From: Bacteroidales bacterium
GTDB taxonomy: Bacteria; Bacteroidota; Bacteroidia; Bacteroidales; WCHB1-69
Direction: 5' to 3'
DNA length: 64,000 bases
Assembly (NCBI GenBank): GCA_017554325.1
Contig: JAFZIP010000013.1
Span: 62,001 to 126,000, forward strand
Shown: piece by piece, positions 59,183 to 64,000 of the stretch
Layout: each line of letters opens with the position of its first letter
Numbering within the stretch: the first letter of the stretch is position 1
Program-made: the position numbers and the translations under genes
The notes under the pieces: model-generated
Database searches by the model: none
What the model was told of the DNA's origin: nothing
Seen by the model: the letters and a program-made list of their open reading frames with translations, nothing else

Positions 59183-60677
59183 GCTGTATGCGCATCACTG
59201 TGCCCTGGTTGATGACCGAGGATTTGACAAACAGTTTCCCACGGTGATATTCGTTGATGATACGCTTGGCCAGTGTGAGTCCCAAACCCCAACCACGGTT
59301 CTTGGAGGTGTAGCCGGGTGAGAATATCTTCTTCTGCATCTTGGAAGGTATGCCCTTTCCGGTATCCTCTACATCCACAAACACAAATTTCTTGTCTTCC
59401 GTGATGGAGATGTTGATGGACCCTTTGCCATCCATGGCATCTACCGCATTTTTGCACAGATTTTCAATCACCCATTCAAACAGATAACGGTTCAAGGGGA
59501 GTACAATGCTCTCCTGTTCCGGCTTGTTGAAGGTGATTTTCACCATGGAGGAGATGCGGGATTGCAGATAGGGGACAAACTCGCCTACTACTGCGATGAG
59601 GTCGGTGTCGTCCAGTACCGGTGCAGAACCGATTTTGGAGAAGCGCTGCGCGATGGTCTCCAGACGCTTCACATCCTTGCCGATTTCCGTAGGGATGGAC
59701 TGGTCCACATCCATCTCCTTGAGCAGTTCGTTCCAGGCCATGAGGGAGGAAATGGGTGTGCCCAGTTGGTGCGCCGTCTCCTTGGACATGCCCACCCAGA
59801 TGCGGTTTTGCTCCGAGCGGCGTTGCGTGCTGAACAGCAGATAGGCGATGATGATGAAGACGATGATGAACCCCATCTCGATGAACGGGAATATGCGCAG
59901 CTGCTTCAGCACTGCCGATTCTTCATAGAAGACGTAGCACGTGCCGTGGTCCAGCAGGTTGATTTCTATCGGGGCGTTGGCATCTTTCATCTTGCTCAGT
60001 GTGGAAGCCAGCAGGGTGGGGTTGGACAGCTTCGCGGAGTCAATGTTACCCGTGTTGATGATATGGGTTTTGGTGCTGTCGGTGATGATGACCGGCACAG
60101 AGGCGGAATTGATGACCGTTTCCTGAAAAAACGACTGCACTAAGTTGTCAATCACCACATGCAGGTCGCTGTATGCGGGTGACTCCTGGTAGTAGATGGT
60201 TAGATAGCGGTTTCGGAGGTAGGGGATGGTCAGGCTGTTGTATTTCTCCAGCTCGTCGCCCATTTCTTTCACATTGCGCATACGGGACACGCTGTCGGGT
60301 ACATTGACGGAGGCATCTATATTGCCGTTGCTGCTGGTGACCAGCAGCGGGACGGTCTTGTTGGCGGAGATGATGCTCTGGTAGAAGGTGATGTCCTCAT
60401 CTAACGGGGCCTCGATGATCTTCTGGATGGCGGTGGCCAGGATTTTGGCGTGGTTGTCCTCCTCCAGCTTGATGGAGTTGAAGAAGTTCTCGGTCTCATT
60501 CACGATTTGCGCCTTGTAGGAGATGGCGCCGGCCCAGATCTCGATACGTTTCCGTTCCTCTTGGGCGATGTTGTTGATGAGTTTGTTGGAATAAACGATG
60601 ATGACCACAAAGACTATGGCCGCTGAAACGAAAAGCAGCCATTTCCAACGGGCGCTATGTTGGTCGTTGCGTGCCAT
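59169..60677 (-). CDS. sensor histidine kinase
   Basis: A 502-residue membrane sensor. Helices are at about 12-33 and 262-285, enclosing a 230-residue periplasmic domain. There is no HAMP domain. The H-box is KETAHQLGTPISSLMAWNEL near 300, and the ATPase domain has NLCKNAVDAMDGKG, DTGKGIPSKM and GWGLGLTLAKRI. No response regulator is adjacent; the next gene upstream is a MoxR ATPase 9 bases away, so the partner is probably elsewhere. The ligand of the sensor domain is unknown. Confidence 0.93.
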   Translation of the reverse strand: MARNDQHSARWKWLLFVSAAIVFVVIIVYSNKLINNIAQEERKRIEIWAGAISYKAQIVNETENFFNSIKLEEDNHAKILATAIQKIIEAPLDEDITFYQSIISANKTVPLLVTSSNGNIDASVNVPDSVSRMRNVKEMGDELEKYNSLTIPYLRNRYLTIYYQESPAYSDLHVVIDNLVQSFFQETVINSASVPVIITDSTKTHIINTGNIDSAKLSNPTLLASTLSKMKDANAPIEINLLDHGTCYVFYEESAVLKQLRIFPFIEMGFIIVFIIIAYLLFSTQRRSEQNRIWVGMSKETAHQLGTPISSLMAWNELLKEMDVDQSIPTEIGKDVKRLETIAQRFSKIGSAPVLDDTDLIAVVGEFVPYLQSRISSMVKITFNKPEQESIVLPLNRYLFEWVIENLCKNAVDAMDGKGSINISITEDKKFVFVDVEDTGKGIPSKMQKKIFSPGYTSKNRGWGLGLTLAKRIINEYHRGKLFVKSSVINQGTVMRIQLRKA

Positions 60678-60686
60678 GGTAACGGT

Positions 60687-61667
60687 TTACTCGGCGGCCA
60701 CCAGCAGTTTGTCGATAATCTGCTCGACGGTGATACCTTCTGCCTCTGCCTTGTAGTTTTTGATGATACGGTGACGCAGGATGTTGTGGGCTACGGCCTT
60801 CACGTCCTCGATGTCGGGAGAATACTTGCCTCCCAAAACCGCATGGGTTCTGGCACCGATGATGAGGAATTGCGATGCACGCGGACCAGCACCCCAGGAG
60901 AGGTAGTCGTTGGCCCACTGGTGCGCCTGGGTGGTGCCCGGGCGGGTCAATGTGGCCAATTTAACTGCATAGCGATAGACGTTCTCAGGAATAGGAATCT
61001 TTTGCAACAGCTTCTGGTAGAAGATGATATCCTCGACGGTGAGCACGCGCTTGGGCTCCTGCATGGCGCCATGGATGGTGCTCTTCACAATCTGCACCTC
61101 CTCTTCCTGTGTGGGATAGTCTAACATGATGTTGAACATGAAACGGTCCTGTTGTGCCTCGGGCAGCGGGTAGGTACCCTCCTGCTCGATAGGGTTCTGG
61201 GTAGCCAATACGAAGAACGGATCGGGCAGTGCGTAGGTGGTACCGTTCATACTGACGGAACGCTCCTGCATGGCTTCCAGCAAAGCGGACTGCGTTTTGG
61301 GCGGCGTACGGTTGATCTCGTCCGCCAAGACGATGTTGGCAAAGATGGGGCCCTTGACAAACTTGAAGTTGCGGCTGTCGTCCAGAATCTCCGCACCCAT
61401 GATGTCGGAAGGCATCAAGTCGGGGGTGAACTGGATACGGTTGTAGCTCATGTCCACAGCCTTGGCGATGGTGGTGATCATCAAAGTCTTGGCCAATCCC
61501 GGCACGCCGATCAAAAGTGCGTGGCTGCGGCTGAACATGGCCATCAAGATGTTTTTGACCACTTCATCCTGCCCCACGATCACCTTGGCGATCTCCTGCT
61601 TTAACTCTGCATATTTTTCAACGAAAGCCTCAATGGCTTCTACGTCAGTTTTCGTATTCAAGTCCAT
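60687..61667 (-). CDS. MoxR family AAA+ ATPase
   Basis: A 326-residue ATPase. Walker A is IGVPGLAKTLM near 57, Walker B is LADEINRTPPKTQSALLEAM near 115, and there is a sensor-1 region VLATQNPIEQEGTYPLPEAQ near 155. The C-terminal lid has WGAGPRASQFLIIGAR near 265. MoxR proteins act as chaperones, often with DUF58 and von Willebrand factor A proteins of the Bat type. Here those partners are absent and a histidine kinase follows instead. It starts 60 bases after the SurA-like gene, past a heptad tract. Confidence 0.93.
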   Translation of the reverse strand: MDLNTKTDVEAIEAFVEKYAELKQEIAKVIVGQDEVVKNILMAMFSRSHALLIGVPGLAKTLMITTIAKAVDMSYNRIQFTPDLMPSDIMGAEILDDSRNFKFVKGPIFANIVLADEINRTPPKTQSALLEAMQERSVSMNGTTYALPDPFFVLATQNPIEQEGTYPLPEAQQDRFMFNIMLDYPTQEEEVQIVKSTIHGAMQEPKRVLTVEDIIFYQKLLQKIPIPENVYRYAVKLATLTRPGTTQAHQWANDYLSWGAGPRASQFLIIGARTHAVLGGKYSPDIEDVKAVAHNILRHRIIKNYKAEAEGITVEQIIDKLLVAAE

Positions 61668-61685
61668 ATTTAGTTATTTTCTAAC

Positions 61686-61730
61686 GTCTTATTCTCTAAT
61701 CTCTAATCTCTCAACTCTAATCTCTCATCA
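61686..61730 (-). repeat. heptad tract after the SurA-like gene
   Basis: On the minus strand the SurA-like stop is followed by GAGATTAGAGTTGAGAGATT and further units, up to the MoxR start. Same style and orientation as the other tracts. Confidence 0.65.
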
Positions 61731-63083
61731 CGGAATCTGCCATTTGCTAACGAACGGACACTCTTTATATTGTTCATTCAGTTTGATGCTGGTGACTTTG
61801 ACTTTTTCCAGCACCCATTTCTGCAAGGCATTGTATTTTTTTTCTTCCAGTGCGGCGTTCTTGATCATGTCGTAGTCCTCCACGATGTTGGCCCTGTGTT
61901 CGGCAACTTTCTCCTTGAGGTAGATGAGCCGGTAGCCCATGATGCCGTCCTCGTTGACGAAGGGCACGCATTCGGAGAACTCGCCGGGGATAAGCTTGTT
62001 GAGCGTGGCAAAGGTGGCCTCGTCCAGCGACTGTCTGTCGAAGCTATAGGAGTTGGTGTAGGGGTTGACCACCATGCCGCCGCTGGATTTGGTGGGTCCT
62101 TCGGAGTATTTCTTGGCAGCCTCGTCAAGGCTGAGTTTCTCATTGATGATAATGCCTCTCACACTGTCGAGGTAGGAGATGGCGTTCACCTGCTCGTCGG
62201 TGGAGGGTTTGGGCTGGATGAGGATGTGGGCCACGTGGATGGATTCGCCCTTGCGCTCAATGAGTTGGATGATATGGTAGCCGGCGCGGGTTTTGAGCAC
62301 CTGGGAGACTTCGCCGGACTTGAGGTTGAAGGCCACGGCTTCAAATTCGGGGTAGAGGGTGCCGCGTTCCACGAAACCGAGGTCGCCGCCCTTGGAGGCA
62401 CTGCCCGGGTCGTCGGAGTACAGGCGTGCGAGCATGGAAAATTTTTCGCCCCGGAGCACGCGCTCGCGGTACTCGTTCAAACGTGCCTTCACGGCCTCCG
62501 TCTCCTCCTCGCTCACGGGCGGAATCTTCACGATTTCTCCGAACTGGTAGCTGGTGGGCACGATGGGCAGACTGTCGGCGCTCAGGTTCTTGGCGAACTG
62601 CTTCACTTCAGACGGGGTGATGGTAATGTTGCCCGTGATCTTGGCCTGCACCTGCTCGATGAGGGCCTGGTCGTACATCATCTCCTTCAAATCCTTCTTG
62701 ATGTCGGCTATCGACTTGTGGAAATATTCCTCAATGTATTTGGTGTTGCCGCCCACTTGCTGCAGAAAGTAGGAGAGTCGCGCGTTGACCCGGTAGTCAA
62801 TTTCCTCGTCCGTTACCTCGATGCTGTCCAAATCGGCTTGGTTCACCATCAGCTTGTTGTACATCAGGGTCTCCAGAATGTAGCAACGGGTCTCTTCCGG
62901 GTCCTCCACCGTGTTGAACTGGGAGGTGTAGTCGAGATAGTGCTTTTCAAGGTCCGACTGCATGATGATCTCTTTACCCACGACCGCCACGATGCCGTCA
63001 ACGGGTACACCTTTGCTTTGTCCGAAAAGGACGAAAGTGCAACAAATCAGCAGACTGCCTAAAATAATTTTTTTCATCATCAT
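61728..63083 (-). CDS. SurA-like periplasmic peptidyl-prolyl isomerase
   Basis: A 451-residue secreted chaperone. The start is one of three ATGs in a row (63083, 63080, 63077); upstream sequence in frame is unlikely to be coding. The signal peptide (KKIILGSLLICCTFVLFGQ) is followed by DGIVAVVGKEIIMQSDLEK, the opening of SurA N-terminal domains. Parvulin (PpiC) domain 1 lies at about 165-290 (YSDDPGSASKGGDLGFVERG, then AGYHIIQLIERKGE) and a second, diverged one at about 300-410. SurA carries outer-membrane proteins across the periplasm, which fits a window rich in barrels. The end (WVLEKVKV to SKWQIP) is short. Confidence 0.9.
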   Translation of the reverse strand: MMMKKIILGSLLICCTFVLFGQSKGVPVDGIVAVVGKEIIMQSDLEKHYLDYTSQFNTVEDPEETRCYILETLMYNKLMVNQADLDSIEVTDEEIDYRVNARLSYFLQQVGGNTKYIEEYFHKSIADIKKDLKEMMYDQALIEQVQAKITGNITITPSEVKQFAKNLSADSLPIVPTSYQFGEIVKIPPVSEEETEAVKARLNEYRERVLRGEKFSMLARLYSDDPGSASKGGDLGFVERGTLYPEFEAVAFNLKSGEVSQVLKTRAGYHIIQLIERKGESIHVAHILIQPKPSTDEQVNAISYLDSVRGIIINEKLSLDEAAKKYSEGPTKSSGGMVVNPYTNSYSFDRQSLDEATFATLNKLIPGEFSECVPFVNEDGIMGYRLIYLKEKVAEHRANIVEDYDMIKNAALEEKKYNALQKWVLEKVKVTSIKLNEQYKECPFVSKWQIP

Positions 63084-63133
63084 GTTCAGCTGAAATAAAA
63101 AAAACGCGTCAGCGAAACGCGGGGCGAAAATAC

Positions 63134-63161
63134 AAAAAAAAGAAGACAACCGCCTTCTTTT
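63134..63161 (-). terminator. rho-independent terminator of rpmH
   Basis: On the minus strand AAAAGAAG and CTTCTTTT arms pair around GCGGTTGT and are followed by a run of eight Ts. It lies 32 bases after the rpmH stop. Confidence 0.75.
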
Positions 63162-63192
63162 CCTTGATAAAAACGCAATAATGTGGGCAGGA

Positions 63193-63351
63193 TTATTTTC
63201 TGCCGAGACTTTCGTCGGAAACAGTCAGTTTCTTTCTGCCTTTTGCTCTGCGGGCAGCCAACACGCGGCGGCCATTAGCAGTGGACATTCTCTCTCTGAA
63301 ACCGTGTTTGTTTCTGCGTCTTTCATTCGAAGGTTGATATGTTCTTTTCAT
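63193..63351 (-). CDS. rpmH: 50S ribosomal protein L34
   Basis: A 52-residue basic protein read directly from the minus strand. It opens [20 protein letters not shown], has [20 protein letters not shown] in the middle and ends SLGRK. This is the complete L34 pattern, a bit longer at the end than in E. coli (46 residues). It is too short for usual size cut-offs. A TATTTTTG box lies 40 bases upstream and a terminator 32 bases downstream, so it is a single-gene unit. rnpA and dnaA are not neighbours. Confidence 0.97.
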   Translation of the reverse strand: MKRTYQPSNERRRNKHGFRERMSTANGRRVLAARRAKGRKKLTVSDESLGRK

Positions 63352-63391
63352 CTCTCTAAATGTTTATTTTTTTCTCTGTTTTTTGGGGGTG

Positions 63392-63399
63392 CAAAAATA
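63392..63399 (-). promoter_or_regulatory. -7 promoter box TATTTTTG for rpmH
   Basis: Minus-strand exact TAnnTTTG followed by C, 40 bases before the rpmH ATG. Confidence 0.55.
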
Positions 63400-63511
63400 C
63401 ACTTTTTTTTAAATAATCCAGCTTTTGAAAAAAATAACCCTAAAAATGTGTCCGCTTAGATTTTTTTGTTATTATTGCTTTCCTTTTGTAAGAATCTAAA
63501 AATTTATACTT

Positions 63512-64000
63512 ATGATAAAAAATACCACCTTTGTATTTACGGTTATTGTGTTGTTTTTAAGCAATATAGCTTTTGCACAAACCGAGACGCCCTATATGAA
63601 CTTCAATCCGGTGAAGCTCAAGGAAAATGCGAAATACGCCAAGAATTTTGCACCGAACAATTACGACAGCAAGGTCCTGTACAATTGCATGAGTGACATG
63701 GTGGATGCCGCGCGTGCGGAATACCGATTCCTGCCCGCCCTGAAACATGATCTCAAGATCGACTCCACCGCCCAGTTTCAGGCCGACTTCATGGCTTCCA
63801 AGGACGAGAAGACGGAAGATAACTACGCACCTTACAAGACTTTGCCGTATCGTTTGCGCAAGTACGGACTCGCTGGTAACGGTGTGGAACTGCTAGCCAA
63901 AACCAAAGCCTATCTCGGCGAACAGGAGTATTCCTACTATGACCTCTGTCTCTCTGCTCTGCAAACCCTTCTCAAGAACGTCAAGGTTGCCGATGTCCTG
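63512..64000 (+). CDS. secreted protein, probable CAP/SCP-like domain, 5' part only
   Basis: The first 163 residues of a protein that runs out of the window. The signal peptide is MIKNTTFVFTVIVLFLSNIA followed by FAQ. The mature part has YNCMSDMVDAARAEYRFLPA, then LKHDLKIDSTAQFQADFMAS. This resembles the opening helices of CAP (SCP/PR-1) domains, where a helix with Asn/Arg and Leu is followed by Leu-x-x-Asp and a helix with Ala-x-x-x-Ala. A domain name is therefore tentative. No clear promoter box was found in the 112 bases upstream of the start. Confidence 0.65.
   Translation, partial: MIKNTTFVFTVIVLFLSNIAFAQTETPYMNFNPVKLKENAKYAKNFAPNNYDSKVLYNCMSDMVDAARAEYRFLPALKHDLKIDSTAQFQADFMASKDEKTEDNYAPYKTLPYRLRKYGLAGNGVELLAKTKAYLGEQEYSYYDLCLSALQTLLKNVKVADVL

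Noticed and set aside
61770..63062. Plus-strand frame of 430 codons opposite the SurA-like gene
   Set aside because: Antisense shadow; the minus strand has a signal peptide and parvulin domains.
63181..63459. Plus-strand open frame opposite rpmH
   Set aside because: The minus strand encodes a full L34 with promoter and terminator.

Overview
The window is chromosomal DNA of a Bacteroidota bacterium, most likely of the order Bacteroidales. Three things point there. Promoter -7 boxes of the form TAnnTTTG recur upstream of genes on both strands. Several secreted proteins end in type IX secretion (T9SS) type A C-terminal domains and one PorV-like barrel is present. The enzyme set also fits (RseC, a NagZ-type GH3 joined to a serine hydrolase, a bifunctional FTCD). 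No rRNA, tRNA, CRISPR array, prophage or transposase was seen. The genus cannot be told from the sequence alone.

Layout. 1-7.4 kb: the tail of an outer-membrane protein, a lipoprotein, then on the minus strand usp, tsaB, the GH3/serine hydrolase, a 77-aa protein, rseC and radA. 7.5-13 kb (plus): a GT39-type glycosyltransferase with a GtrA protein, nadD, rlmD and a lone AAA-type ATPase. 13-19.3 kb (plus): hutH, a lipoprotein, nadC, an AsmA-like protein, a YihY/BrkB membrane protein and a small single-pass protein. 19.4-29.3 kb (plus): a compact trio, a TonB-dependent-type barrel (1281 aa), a giant secreted protein with a T9SS-like tail (1580 aa) and a PorV/PorQ-like barrel. It ends at a 15-bp hairpin. 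29.3-35.7 kb (plus): greA, a HIT protein, the N-terminal half of transketolase, an LptF/LptG permease, a GT4 and dxs, all tightly packed. 35.7-45.6 kb (minus): a surface-polysaccharide cluster (flippase, acyltransferase, three ATP-grasp enzymes, a polymerase-GT4 fusion and a GT2) preceded by a saccharopine/alanine-dehydrogenase-like gene. 45.6-54.1 kb: a repeat-rich accessory region with a membrane LytTR regulator, a divergent lipoprotein and three T9SS cargo genes, the last a subtilisin-family protease. 54.2-64 kb: ftcD, a GT4, an unrecognised 204-aa protein, a phosphohexomutase, a histidine kinase, a MoxR ATPase, a SurA-like PPIase, rpmH (52 aa) and the start of a probable CAP-domain protein.

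How the genes fit together. Envelope biogenesis dominates: LPS transport, undecaprenyl or isoprenoid precursor supply (dxs), sugar-phosphate supply (phosphohexomutase), polysaccharide assembly, outer-membrane protein folding (SurA-like) and T9SS surface display.

The most unusual signals are in 45-55 kb. The protease gene is broken by a T7 run inside its signal-peptide codons and changes base composition sharply in mid-gene. T9SS cargo genes share nearly identical signal-peptide and C-terminal-domain DNA around unrelated middles. Two palindrome families occur both between genes and in frame inside these genes. Elsewhere, degenerate heptad tracts (TTTAGAG/TTGAGAG on the sense strand) sit at the 3' ends of at least five genes.
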